A stretch of DNA of 64,000 nt from Jeotgalibaca porci (GTDB taxonomy: Bacteria > Bacillota > Bacilli > Lactobacillales > Aerococcaceae), in the NCBI RefSeq assembly GCF_011299095.1, contig NZ_CP049889.1:1344501-1408500 (forward strand). The letters are read 5' to 3'. Every line of letters begins with the position of its first letter. Position 1 is the stretch's first letter. Shown piece after piece: positions 1 through 8,186 of the stretch. The notes beneath the pieces are model-generated. The model ran no database searches, was not told where the DNA came from, and saw only the letters and a list, made by a program, of their open reading frames with translations. The translations under genes and the position numbers were made by a program.

Positions 1-32
1 GCGGTTCTTTTGTCGTTATTTAGATGTGGAAT

Positions 33-66
33 GGGGAATGATTGGTGTATCATTCCCCGTTTTCGT
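33..66 (+). terminator. Terminator of a gene left of the window
   Basis: A perfect 10-bp stem (GGGGAATGAT / ATCATTCCCC, 6-nt loop) is followed by a T-rich tail. It would end a + strand gene lying before base 1. Confidence 0.7.
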
Positions 67-131
67 TCTAAAGTGAGCAATGGTTGGCAATTCATTCCCC
101 CAATTCTTCAAAATCACACCACCAAATAGAA

Positions 132-161
132 ACTGCCCTCCCAACTAGTGGAGAGGGCAGT
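132..161 (-). terminator. Terminator of degV
   Basis: Stem ACTGCCCTC / GAGGGCAGT just past the degV stop codon. On the minus strand it is followed by only a short T-containing tail, so it may be a weak or bidirectional terminator. Confidence 0.5.
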
Positions 162-173
162 AACCAAAAGAGG

Positions 174-1028
174 CTATTTTTTCTTTTCGATTGCAATAAT
201 ACCAAATGCGCCTGGACCACCGTGACTTGAAATCACGGCACCCGCATCGAAGGTGTGCGCTGTAGCAAAGCCATGAGATTTGACTTCGTTCAAAGCGAAA
301 TCTGTATCAGCTTGGCTGAGTCCATCCGTACCACCAATTGTTAATGTTTCCGGAATGATATCATACGTCTTAAAGAAATCATTTATTACATTTTTGATGC
401 AGCGCTGGAAAGAACCGCGGTACTTTTTAGCCGCGAGCAGTTTGCCGTCTGTTAAGGCAATCGTTGGGTGGATATTCAACAAACTTGCTCCGAAAAATTG
501 CACGTTGGAAACCCGTCCGCCTGCTTTCAGATACGTCAAGGTTTGTGGTAGGAATACGAAACGCGTACGTTCACGGACATCCTCTACAAAAGCAATGATT
601 TCTTCTGGTGTGGCAGTGGGATTCTCTTCAACAAACTGTGCCGTCGCAACCACAACCGCAGTCAAACCACCACTTACGTTTTTGCTGTCTACAAGATGGA
701 TGTTATTGAAATCTTCTGCTGCAATTCGGCCTGAGTTATAAGAAACAGTCGTAATTGCGGAATAAGCGACATGAATGATGGTCGCATCAGGTGTTTCCGA
801 AAAAATCTTTTCGAACATCACTCGGAAATCTTCTGGAGTCGAGCCGGAAGTTTTTGGCAAGGTACCTGTTTCATCATAAAAATCATATATTTCACTAACA
901 GGAATACTACCATCGTCGACAGTGCGTTCTCCAAGTGTGACATGCATCGGGATAACTTTAATATTGAAGCGTTCAATCAACTCTTGCGAAATGTCTGAAC
1001 CACTTTCGGTTGTAATTACATAGGGCAT
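174..1028 (-). CDS. DegV family fatty-acid-binding protein
   Basis: 284-aa protein of the DegV/FakB family. These proteins bind a fatty acid in the cytosol and, as FakB, present it to the kinase FakA for phosphorylation before use in membrane lipid synthesis. The N-terminus (ITTESGSDIS) is the usual DegV opening, and a VSGGLTAVV stretch and a C-terminal SSHGGPGAFGI motif are typical of the family. The start was set at the ATG preceded by GGAGGA, which removes 25 residues from the longest frame. It is divergent from rpmE2. No FakA gene is nearby, so the partner is not shown here. Length and motifs fit well; the lipid preference cannot be told. Confidence 0.9.
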   Translation of the reverse strand: MPYVITTESGSDISQELIERFNIKVIPMHVTLGERTVDDGSIPVSEIYDFYDETGTLPKTSGSTPEDFRVMFEKIFSETPDATIIHVAYSAITTVSYNSGRIAAEDFNNIHLVDSKNVSGGLTAVVVATAQFVEENPTATPEEIIAFVEDVRERTRFVFLPQTLTYLKAGGRVSNVQFFGASLLNIHPTIALTDGKLLAAKKYRGSFQRCIKNVINDFFKTYDIIPETLTIGGTDGLSQADTDFALNEVKSHGFATAHTFDAGAVISSHGGPGAFGIIAIEKKK

Positions 1029-1057
1029 ATTTTGTTCCTCCATTAAACCTTTTTTTA

Positions 1058-1086
1058 ATTTTACCACACTCCTTACCTGCTGACAG
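1058..1086 (-). promoter_or_regulatory. Candidate promoter of degV
   Basis: On the minus strand CTGTCA, 17 nt, then TAAAAT, with an upstream TG giving an extended -10. It lies 30 nt before the degV start. Confidence 0.55.
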
Positions 1087-1135
1087 TAAGGGTCTGCAAC
1101 CATTTGAAAAGAACAAAATCGTCACTATTTTAGCC

Positions 1136-1164
1136 TTGCAAATAAAAAAGATGCGTGGTATTAT
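1136..1164 (+). promoter_or_regulatory. Promoter of rpmE2
   Basis: TTGCAA, 17 nt, TATTAT, with TGG just before the -10. It leaves a leader of about 70 nt before the L31 start. Confidence 0.75.
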
Positions 1165-1240
1165 CTTAATGTTATAGACGCAAGTCAAAAAATATCTCTG
1201 ATATAGGAAATATCTCAGGGCGCAAAGGAGAGAAATAACG

Positions 1241-1504
1241 ATGAAACAAGAAATCCATCCAAAATACCAACAAGTAGTTTTCATGGACACTTCAACAGGG
1301 TTCAAATTCATGTCTGGTTCAACTAAAGGATCTAACGAAACTGTTGAATGGGAAGACGGAAACACATACCCATTAATCCGTATGGAAGTTACTTCAGATT
1401 CTCATCCGTTCTACACTGGTCGTCAAAAGTTTGCACAAGCAGAAGGACGCGTGGGCCGTTTCAACAAGAAATACGGTTTCAAAACAGAAACAGAAGAAGC
1501 ATAA
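1241..1504 (+). CDS. rpmE2: 50S ribosomal protein L31 type B
   Basis: 87-aa ribosomal protein bL31 of the large subunit, located at the intersubunit bridge. It lacks the CxxC pairs that bind zinc in the other L31 type, so it is the zinc-independent (C-) form. Family residues HPFYTG and [11 protein letters not shown] are present. Start ATG has AAGGAG upstream, and a strong promoter and a terminator make it a single-gene unit. In organisms with both L31 forms the C- form is under zinc control by Zur. No clear Zur site was recognised here, and in many Lactobacillales this is the only L31. Confidence 0.97.
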   Translation: MKQEIHPKYQQVVFMDTSTGFKFMSGSTKGSNETVEWEDGNTYPLIRMEVTSDSHPFYTGRQKFAQAEGRVGRFNKKYGFKTETEEA

Positions 1505-1516
1505 TTTTCAAACGAA

Positions 1517-1547
1517 AAACCAGTCCTTGCGGGCTGGTTTTTTTATT
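1517..1547 (+). terminator. Terminator of rpmE2
   Basis: Stem AAACCAGTCC / GGGCTGGTTT with a 4-nt loop and a run of T. It can also serve the convergent SUKH gene. Confidence 0.9.
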
Positions 1548-1557
1548 AAATAAAATT

Positions 1558-2298
1558 CTAAAAGTCCGCCGCCAGCTCCGTTTCAATCCATTCTTGTTTC
1601 TCGGGGAATAAATCAAATACAGCCTGGGCATTATCCGGCAATACTAATCTAAAATACAAAATTTGCGTCTCCAAGGCACGAAAGGCTACTTCCCGCATTT
1701 CTGCCATTTGAGCAAAATGATTGATCCAAGCGAAATACCACTCTTTATCCGCGGTACCTTCCAAATGCTCAAATAATTCCTCTAAATCGGCATGGTCGGT
1801 TACTAACAAAAAAGCATGCTCGGCTTCGGTTCGAGATAAATATCCCTCCAAAGGCAAATAAATCTTCCCATAACGCAAAAGTTGTAAAAATGAATCAAAG
1901 TCCGACGCCACTTCCTGCCAATTATCTGTTTCAGTGTCCAAGTAACGAATCGCAGGCTCCGTTCCAGAAATTGAGTAATCAAAAGCAAAATAACAAGCTT
2001 CATGGGCACTAAAAATGATAAAATAATCTGGTAGAAAATCTTGGTAAGGAATTGACTTTTCACTATCGGAGCTCAAGCCATAAATGTAGTGCAAATGGGC
2101 GCAGTCCAAGCCGTCAGAGGTCGGCTCTAACGTTGGAACGACCATGTTTTTCACATAACCGCCGTTTTGATCAGCTAGAAGTTGCAGGTAACGTGCGGGT
2201 AAATCAGCTGTCGTTAGGGTAGGGGTTAAGGCTCTTTTTTCCAAAATAACGGGTGTTTCTTTCTCAAAGGGAGTAGGAATAAAATACGGGTTCATCAT
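1558..2298 (-). CDS. SUKH (SMI1/KNR4) family protein
   Basis: 246-aa cytosolic protein resembling the SMI1/KNR4 (SUKH) superfamily: the stretch around LPDYFIIFSAHEACYFAFDYS followed by a predicted strand, a W and FDSFL is the typical SUKH core. Many bacterial SUKH proteins are immunity proteins against secreted or contact-delivered nuclease toxins, but others have no known toxin. The C-terminal 80 residues are helical and not assigned. The start follows AAAGGA with 7-nt spacing. No toxin gene is adjacent: the neighbours are a ribosomal protein and an unknown gene, so an immunity role is not supported by context. Confidence 0.7.
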   Translation of the reverse strand: MMNPYFIPTPFEKETPVILEKRALTPTLTTADLPARYLQLLADQNGGYVKNMVVPTLEPTSDGLDCAHLHYIYGLSSDSEKSIPYQDFLPDYFIIFSAHEACYFAFDYSISGTEPAIRYLDTETDNWQEVASDFDSFLQLLRYGKIYLPLEGYLSRTEAEHAFLLVTDHADLEELFEHLEGTADKEWYFAWINHFAQMAEMREVAFRALETQILYFRLVLPDNAQAVFDLFPEKQEWIETELAADF

Positions 2299-2396
2299 TC
2301 ATCATTCCTTTCAGTAACTAGTTTTCGTAAATTTAATGAATTCTTTCTGCATAAATCTATAAAAAGATATATAATTGTAATAATATTAACACGTAG

Positions 2397-2425
2397 TTGA
2401 GACGTGAGCCCGGTATTGGTATAGT
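2397..2425 (+). promoter_or_regulatory. Promoter of the unknown gene at 2464
   Basis: TTGAGA, 17 nt, TATAGT with TGG before the -10. Confidence 0.75.
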
Positions 2426-2463
2426 AAAATAGAGGGTGCAGTAAAATGGGAGGGGATAAATAA

Positions 2464-3213
2464 ATGCCAGAAAAAATTGTTTATGTTTATTATGATACAG
2501 TCGGTAATAATGTTCTCAGCAAGGGAATTGTAAACATTATAGAAAATATCTCCCTAAAACGTATCCCCCACAACTTACTATTACTGAACAATCGTAAACA
2601 TGAACTCAGTACATATGATAACTATACAGGATTACACATTGTTAAAGAGCAAGATACTGTCATTCGTTATTTAAAGTCAATTTCCAATGAAGCGAATAAA
2701 CCAAGTTGGATTGATTTTTCAAATATAGAAATGTTACACCAACTAACACCGGTTGAAATTTCCGAAATTCTTTATATTGCGCATGCGCATAACTACCTTC
2801 ATTCACCATTCTATTATAAGTTACAAAACAATTATATCTATTTAACACTTCCAAATAATTTTACTAAAGTCTATTATCGTCATTTGGAAGAATTCTTGGA
2901 CCAGTTCACGGATTCCATTACACTGCGTATGAAAGAAAAAGTGAATGAGAAACGCCGCTTCTATCAAAAGGAAAGAACTATTGCACCTTTTATTGTTCCG
3001 GAAAAAAACGACTTGATTCGGTTATTTAAAGAAGGAATTTGCATTTCATTCCGCCAGATGACAGTCATCGGCGACACGTATTCAGCGCCATTATTTATCG
3101 TAGAAGACCAATTAAGTATGCTGGACGGGCAGTTTGACGAACGCACAGCAATTGGAGACCTTATTTACGATGCGAACAATGAAACATGGAAGTTAAATTA
3201 CAAAATAAAATAA
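2464..3213 (+). CDS. Conserved-looking hypothetical protein
   Basis: 249-aa protein whose function I do not recognise. It has no signal peptide or membrane segment and is rich in Tyr, Asn and Ile. The middle third is a predicted helical, charged segment (KEKVNEKRRFYQKER), and the C-terminal 70 residues look beta-rich. It is a real gene: it has its own promoter, GGGAGGGG before the ATG, even codon use and its own terminator. It sits as a single-gene unit between the SUKH gene and ddl; position alone says nothing firm about its role. Confidence 0.75.
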   Translation: MPEKIVYVYYDTVGNNVLSKGIVNIIENISLKRIPHNLLLLNNRKHELSTYDNYTGLHIVKEQDTVIRYLKSISNEANKPSWIDFSNIEMLHQLTPVEISEILYIAHAHNYLHSPFYYKLQNNYIYLTLPNNFTKVYYRHLEEFLDQFTDSITLRMKEKVNEKRRFYQKERTIAPFIVPEKNDLIRLFKEGICISFRQMTVIGDTYSAPLFIVEDQLSMLDGQFDERTAIGDLIYDANNETWKLNYKIK

Positions 3214-3244
3214 GAACCTGTCTCAAAAATGGCGGGTTCTTTTC
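3214..3244 (+). terminator. Terminator of the gene at 2464
   Basis: Stem AGAACCTGTC / GGCGGGTTCT (two G-T pairs) followed by TTTT. Confidence 0.75.
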
Positions 3245-3247
3245 TAA

Positions 3248-3276
3248 TGTTATCGCGAAACGGATTGTGGTACAAT
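3248..3276 (+). promoter_or_regulatory. Extended -10 promoter of ddl
   Basis: TACAAT with TGTGG directly before it (extended -10); the -35 is weak. It lies 35 nt before the ddl start. Confidence 0.55.
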
Positions 3277-3311
3277 AACGGTGTTCATTTTAAAAGTTAA
3301 GGAGAAAACCT

Positions 3312-4397
3312 ATGAAAGTCTTTCTTATATACGGCGGCAAAAGTGCGGAACATGATATTTCCATTTTGACTGCCCACTCCATCGTGAAAGAGATTTATTA
3401 TAATTATTATGATGTGATTCCTGTTTACATTACGCGTAATGGTGAATGGATTCAAGGTGAGACATTGCTGGAGCCAGTTAAGTATTCTGATTTCCTGCGT
3501 CTAACACCAGGGGACACTAAACAAATGGCACTTGAAAAAGATCAGCAATCTACTGGTATCATCATTTCTCCAGCTGAGGTAAAATCTGATGATGCAGTTA
3601 TCTTCCCGGTCTTACATGGACCAAACGGTGAAGATGGGACGGTTCAAGGGTTATTTGAAGTGTTAGATATGCCTTACGTCGGTTGCGGCGTATTAGCAAG
3701 TGCAGCCGGGATGGATAAAATCGTCTCAAAACAGCTCTTCCAACAAGTCGGCTTACCACAAGTTCCTTACGTTCCAGTGACGAGATTCGATTGGCAAAAC
3801 CAACAAGAAGAATTTTTACAACGTTGTGAAGGATCACTTATTTATCCAATGTTTGTTAAACCAGCTAATATGGGATCAAGTGTTGGTATTTCTAAAGCGA
3901 ATGACAAAGATGAATTGTTGGCAGCAATCGAAGTTGCCTTTGAATACGATTCACGTGTTGTCGTTGAACAAGGAATTGAAGCACGCGAAGTTGAGATTGC
4001 CATTTTAGGTAACTCTGACGTTCACGCTTCTGTTCCGGGCGAAATTGTTAAAAAAGTTGATTTTTATGACTATGAAGAAAAGTATATTAACAATTCAGTT
4101 GATTTGAATATTCCAGCTGAGCTACCTGATGAATTAGTTGAAAAACTACAAGAATATGCAGCAACTGCATTTCGGGCGTTGGACGGCAGCGGCTTGAGCC
4201 GTTGTGACTTCTTTGTTACTAGCAACAATGAAATCTATATCAACGAAGTGAACACCATGCCAGGTTTCACACAATTCTCCATGTACCCACTTTTATGGGA
4301 GCATGCAGGCTTGAAGTACAGCGATTTGGTCGAAGAGTTAATTCAACTCGCCCTTAAACGTTACTCTGGGAAAACGACCCGTGTTCAAGTAAACTAA
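3312..4397 (+). CDS. ddl: D-alanine--D-alanine ligase
   Basis: 361-aa ATP-grasp enzyme that joins two D-Ala for the peptidoglycan stem peptide. Visible are HGPNGEDGTVQG (102-113), FVKPANMGSSVGISK (181-195), SRCDF (296-300) and the Mg/ATP site NEVNTMPGFT (311-320). The omega-loop residue that decides the product is Tyr258 (EEKY), the D-Ala-D-Ala type, not the Phe of D-Ala-D-lactate ligases of intrinsically vancomycin-resistant lactobacilli and leuconostocs. This predicts a normal, vancomycin-sensitive wall. SD AAGGAG; murF follows after a terminator-like hairpin, and alr lies 5 kb away. Confidence 0.97.
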   Translation: MKVFLIYGGKSAEHDISILTAHSIVKEIYYNYYDVIPVYITRNGEWIQGETLLEPVKYSDFLRLTPGDTKQMALEKDQQSTGIIISPAEVKSDDAVIFPVLHGPNGEDGTVQGLFEVLDMPYVGCGVLASAAGMDKIVSKQLFQQVGLPQVPYVPVTRFDWQNQQEEFLQRCEGSLIYPMFVKPANMGSSVGISKANDKDELLAAIEVAFEYDSRVVVEQGIEAREVEIAILGNSDVHASVPGEIVKKVDFYDYEEKYINNSVDLNIPAELPDELVEKLQEYAATAFRALDGSGLSRCDFFVTSNNEIYINEVNTMPGFTQFSMYPLLWEHAGLKYSDLVEELIQLALKRYSGKTTRVQVN

Positions 4398-4411
4398 ATG
4401 TATAAAATGGA

Positions 4412-4440
4412 AAGCCGTTCTCCAAAGAGACGGTTTTTCT
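4412..4440 (+). terminator. Hairpin between ddl and murF
   Basis: CCGTTCTC / GAGACGG (one bulge) followed by TTTTT. Since no promoter is visible before murF, it may act as an attenuating terminator with read-through. Confidence 0.6.
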
Positions 4441-4461
4441 TGTAGAGAAGGGACGATAGCA

Positions 4462-5838
4462 ATGAAGCCAATCCGAATTATTGATGTTGTAAAAGCAGTG
4501 AAAGCAATCGATTACAGCTCGCCTAATCGTTTCGCAGAAATTACACGCGTCGTTTTTGATTCCCGTGAAGCGGGAATTGATAGTTTGTTTGTACCATTAA
4601 AAGGGGAAACAGACGGCCATGATTATATTCAGTCTGCTATAAAAAACGGCGCGACGGCTGCATTATGGAGCCGACCAGAATCTGAAGCACCGGATGATAT
4701 CGCGATTATCCTCGTGGATGACACTTTAACGGCATTGCAAGATTTAGCGAAGTACTACCTGAATGAAATAAAACCCAAAGTTGTTGCTATTACAGGCAGT
4801 AACGGTAAAACGACAACGAAAGATATGACTGCAGCTGTTTTGAACGCGAAGTTTAACGTGCATAAAACAAAAGGAAACTATAATAATGAAATAGGTCTAC
4901 CGTTCACCATTCTTGAAATGCCGGAAGAAACAGAGATTTTGGTATTGGAAATGGGTATGTCCGGTCCAGGAGAGATTTCATTCTTGAGCCAGTTGGCAAC
5001 ACCTGATGTTGCAGCGATTACTATTATTGGCGAAAGTCACTTGGAACATTTAGGCAGCCGCCGTAATATTGCCAAAGCAAAATTAGAGATACTTGAAGGC
5101 TTGAAAGCAGACGGGCTCTTTATTTATCCAATCGATGAACCGTTGATTCGTGAAGAGATGCCGATTGATGGAGATTATCATAAACGTACCTTCGGGATTG
5201 ATCACACAGCCACGGTCTATGCTTATGGCGTGCAAAGTGGGAAAAATTCAACCTCATTCAAGGTAAGTCTGGATGATAGGGAAATATTAGAAATTCCTAT
5301 TATCGGAGAATATAATGTCCAAAATGCTTTGGTAGCTTTAACGATTGCGGACTATTTCGGTTTATCCATGTTGGAAGTGAAAGCATACTTGGAGCATTTC
5401 GAGTTGACAGAAAACCGTAGTCAATGGATGGACGGCGTAAATGGCTCACAAATCTTAAACGATGCCTATAATGCGAGTCCGACTTCTATGACCGCAGTCT
5501 TGGAAGCATACGCTGCTTTGCCACGCGAAGGGCGGAAGTTTGTGTTGTTGGGTGATATCCGTGAATTGGGAGAGAAATCTTCAGAATTGCATGCGAGTCT
5601 GTCTGCATCAGTGAAGCCGGAAGATTTTGATGAAGTGTATTTGTACGGTGAAGAAATTGCGCCCTTATATCAGGCACTTGAAGGTTCATTCCCGGCTGAT
5701 CGCCTGCATCATTTCAAAGGTGAAAAAGCGCCATTGATTGAAGCATTGAGAGAAAAAATAACTCATACCGACCAAATCCTGATTAAATCGAGCTTTGGTA
5801 CCGACCTCCTTTCAGTTGTAAAAGCTCTGAAAGAATAA
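4462..5838 (+). CDS. murF: UDP-MurNAc-tripeptide--D-Ala-D-Ala ligase
   Basis: 458-aa Mur ligase that adds the D-Ala-D-Ala made by Ddl to UDP-MurNAc-tripeptide in the cytosol, completing the pentapeptide precursor. Domain 1 recognises the UDP part. The ATP-binding P-loop TGSNGKTT is at 111-118, followed by KGNYNNEIGLP (137-147). The C-terminal Rossmann domain has DAYNASP (334-340) and LGDIRELG (363-370). Length is normal. It starts 64 nt after ddl, the usual ddl-murF pairing, and is followed by a very strong terminator. Confidence 0.97.
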   Translation: MKPIRIIDVVKAVKAIDYSSPNRFAEITRVVFDSREAGIDSLFVPLKGETDGHDYIQSAIKNGATAALWSRPESEAPDDIAIILVDDTLTALQDLAKYYLNEIKPKVVAITGSNGKTTTKDMTAAVLNAKFNVHKTKGNYNNEIGLPFTILEMPEETEILVLEMGMSGPGEISFLSQLATPDVAAITIIGESHLEHLGSRRNIAKAKLEILEGLKADGLFIYPIDEPLIREEMPIDGDYHKRTFGIDHTATVYAYGVQSGKNSTSFKVSLDDREILEIPIIGEYNVQNALVALTIADYFGLSMLEVKAYLEHFELTENRSQWMDGVNGSQILNDAYNASPTSMTAVLEAYAALPREGRKFVLLGDIRELGEKSSELHASLSASVKPEDFDEVYLYGEEIAPLYQALEGSFPADRLHHFKGEKAPLIEALREKITHTDQILIKSSFGTDLLSVVKALKE

Positions 5839-5875
5839 TGAGAGTGACAAATCAATATTGTTAATGAAATTTCAT

Positions 5876-5915
5876 GCAAGCCCAGCCTGTATTTCTTAGG
5901 CTGGGCTTGCGTTTT
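5876..5915 (+). terminator. Terminator of murF
   Basis: Perfect 13-bp stem (GCAAGCCCAGCCT / AGGCTGGGCTTGC, 9-nt loop) then GTTTTG. Confidence 0.85.
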
Positions 5916-5980
5916 GCATAAAGTCGGGATTTCTGAAAACGAAATCAACTAAAAGGTTTTCACTTTCATAAGGATAAGAT

Positions 5981-6009
5981 TTGTAAAAAAATGAAAGGCA
6001 TGGTATGAT
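5981..6009 (+). promoter_or_regulatory. Promoter of cshA
   Basis: TTGTAA, 17 nt, TATGAT with TGG before the -10. Transcription from here gives a leader of about 200 nt, which holds a small hairpin (TTCTTCG / CGAAGAA, about 6044-6061). Confidence 0.7.
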
Positions 6010-6215
6010 TACAACTGTTAAAAATAGAGGAATAAAGAGGGTTTTCTTCGCGAACGAAGAATGTGACCAGTAACTTACTATTCAAACGATTAAATAATCA
6101 TTTGCATATGATTTATGATATCAATCAATTTAGAGGATTAGGAACGCAGAGAAAGACGCCTTCCTACGATTTTATAAAAAACTCTCTTAATGTTTCTCAA
6201 AAACTAGGAGGAAAC

Positions 6216-7796
6216 ATGAAATTTACAGAACTGGGATTATCTCCCGAACTACTAAAATCCATCGAAGCTATGGGATTTGAAGAAGCAACGCCGATCCAGG
6301 AGCAAACGATTCCGTTGGGACTACAAGGATTAGACGTAATTGGACAAGCGCAAACAGGTACAGGTAAAACGGCTGCATTCGGTCTACCAATGTTGGAAAA
6401 AATCAATCGTAACAACCGTGCAATTCAAGGATTGGTAATTGCACCAACACGTGAATTAGCTATCCAAACGCAAGAAGAATTGTACCGTTTAGGTCGCGAA
6501 AAACGTATTACTACACAAGTTGTTTACGGTGGAGCAGACATTAGTCGTCAAATCCGCGCAATCAAAAACAACCCACATATTATTGTAGGTACACCTGGCC
6601 GTCTATTAGACCTTATCCGTCGTAAAGCACTTAAATTGCAAAACGTTGAAACACTAGTCTTGGACGAAGCAGACGAAATGCTAAACATGGGCTTCTTGGA
6701 AGACATCGAAGCAATTATTTCGGAGACACCTACTGAATCACGTCAAACACTCTTGTTCTCAGCTACAATGCCACCAGCTATCAAGCGTATCGGTGTTCAA
6801 TTTATGAAGAGCCCAGAGCACGTTCAAATTAAAGCGTCAGAAATGACTGCTAACTTGATCGATCAATATTTCGTGAAATGTAAAGATTTCGAGAAATTTG
6901 ATAACATGACTCGTTTATTCGACGTTCAAAACCCTAAATTGACAATCATCTTCGGTCGTACAAAACGCCGTGTTGATGAATTGGCTAAAGGATTGGAACT
7001 GCGTGGTTACCGTGCAGAAGGAATCCATGGCGACCTGACTCAGAAAAAACGTATGAGCGTTTTGAATGACTTCAAGAACGGAAACTTGGATATCTTGGTT
7101 GCAACTGACGTTGCAGCACGTGGTTTGGATATCTCAGGTGTTACTCACGTTTATAACTACGATATTCCACAAGATCCAGAAAGCTATGTTCACCGTATTG
7201 GTCGTACAGGCCGTGCTGGTAAGGAAGGTATGTCTGTAACATTCGTTACTCCAAACGAAATGGACTACCTACGTACAATCGAAAGATTAACGCGTAAACC
7301 AATGTCACCACTTCGCCCACCTTCAGATGAAGAGGCAATGGTAGGACAATTGAAGAACGCAATTGACACAATCGAAGGCATCGTTAAAGATACAGAAGCT
7401 GATAAATACGAGCGTGCAATCAAACATCTATTAGAAAAGTATACAGCTGAAGAATTAGCTGCAGCTTTCTTGAAGAGCCAAACGAAAGAAGCATCTGAAG
7501 TTCCAGTTAACATCACTCCAGAGCGTCCATTACCATCCCGTAAAGGTGGTAAAGGCGGATACCGTGGTAAGAGCGGTGGCGGATACAAAGGTAAATCTGG
7601 CGGCGGAAGTCGTTCAGGAGACCGTCGTCATTCCGGTGGTGGCGAACGTAGTGGCGGTGGAAACCGTTCATGGAGCAAAGATCGCGACAATAATCGTTCA
7701 GGTGGAGGCGGCAAACGCCGTGACGACCGTAACAAAGGCGGAAACGCTAAAAGTGGCGGAAGCAAACCAAGCTTCAAAATCAGAAGCAACGACTAA
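6216..7796 (+). CDS. cshA: DEAD-box RNA helicase CshA
   Basis: 526-aa ATP-dependent RNA helicase; CshA works in mRNA turnover with the degradosome, in ribosome assembly and in cold adaptation. Motifs: Q motif around PIQEQT, motif I AQTGTGKT (45-52), PTREL (77-81), TPGR (126-129), DEAD (150-153), SAT (182-184) and motif [12 protein letters not shown]. The last 80 residues are a Gly/Arg/Ser-rich basic tail, an RNA-binding extension usual for this family. I chose the ATG behind AGGAGG; an in-frame extension of 51 residues upstream is leader RNA without family similarity. It is a single-gene unit with its own promoter and terminator. Confidence 0.95.
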   Translation: MKFTELGLSPELLKSIEAMGFEEATPIQEQTIPLGLQGLDVIGQAQTGTGKTAAFGLPMLEKINRNNRAIQGLVIAPTRELAIQTQEELYRLGREKRITTQVVYGGADISRQIRAIKNNPHIIVGTPGRLLDLIRRKALKLQNVETLVLDEADEMLNMGFLEDIEAIISETPTESRQTLLFSATMPPAIKRIGVQFMKSPEHVQIKASEMTANLIDQYFVKCKDFEKFDNMTRLFDVQNPKLTIIFGRTKRRVDELAKGLELRGYRAEGIHGDLTQKKRMSVLNDFKNGNLDILVATDVAARGLDISGVTHVYNYDIPQDPESYVHRIGRTGRAGKEGMSVTFVTPNEMDYLRTIERLTRKPMSPLRPPSDEEAMVGQLKNAIDTIEGIVKDTEADKYERAIKHLLEKYTAEELAAAFLKSQTKEASEVPVNITPERPLPSRKGGKGGYRGKSGGGYKGKSGGGSRSGDRRHSGGGERSGGGNRSWSKDRDNNRSGGGGKRRDDRNKGGNAKSGGSKPSFKIRSND

Positions 7797-7810
7797 TTAA
7801 ATCGTTTTGG

Positions 7811-7843
7811 GAGGTCCGGATATAAATCCGGACCTCTTTTTTT
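7811..7843 (+). terminator. Terminator of cshA
   Basis: Stem GAGGTCCGGAT / ATCCGGACCTC followed by seven T. Confidence 0.93.
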
Positions 7844-7878
7844 GGTGCGCGGAGGGTAGAATATAGGTTTTTACCGCA

Positions 7879-8073
7879 AAAGGGCTCACTCAGCTCGTAA
7901 AAGTGGTTTGAGTGAGCTGTTTTTCCATAAAGGGCTCACTCAGGTCGAAAAATTGTTTTGAGTGAGCTGTTTTTCCGTAAAGGGCTCACTCAGATTGAAA
8001 AATTGTTTTGAGTGAGCTGTTTTTCCGTAAAGGGCTCACTCAAGCTTGTAAAATCGTTTTGAGTGAGCTGTTT
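7879..8073 (+). repeat. Four tandem 50-bp hairpin units
   Basis: Four copies spaced exactly 50 bp (GGGCTCACT at 7882, 7932, 7982 and 8032). Each copy is an inverted repeat (GCTCACTCA / TGAGTGAGC) flanked by AAAGG on the left and TTTTT on the right, so each looks like a small terminator. The loop between the arms varies from copy to copy. The array fills most of the cshA to phosphoesterase gap. Related arrays occur at 16.9, 28.4 and 36.6 kb. Confidence 0.9.
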
Positions 8074-8126
8074 AGTTGGATAAGGAGGGAAGTGTGTAAT
8101 GACAATCGAATCTCAGTTGGATTTGT

Positions 8127-8155
8127 TTGCAGTGCTCCTTGTTTTTTGCCATAAT
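8127..8155 (+). promoter_or_regulatory. Promoter of the phosphoesterase gene
   Basis: TTGCAG, 17 nt, CATAAT, 31 nt before the chosen start. Confidence 0.55.
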
Positions 8156-8186
8156 AAGTCGATATTGTATGAAAGAAGGAAATAGG

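Noticed and set aside
280-741. + strand frame opposite degV
   Set aside because: Antisense shadow of degV with Ser/Arg-rich, non-family translation and no SD.
6063-6215. 51-residue N-terminal extension of CshA
   Set aside because: No similarity to the family, no SD at 6063, and AGGAGG stands before the later ATG.
7546-7800. Second frame in the cshA tail
   Set aside because: It is produced by the Gly/Ser/Arg-rich repeat codons of the helicase tail; no independent start signals.
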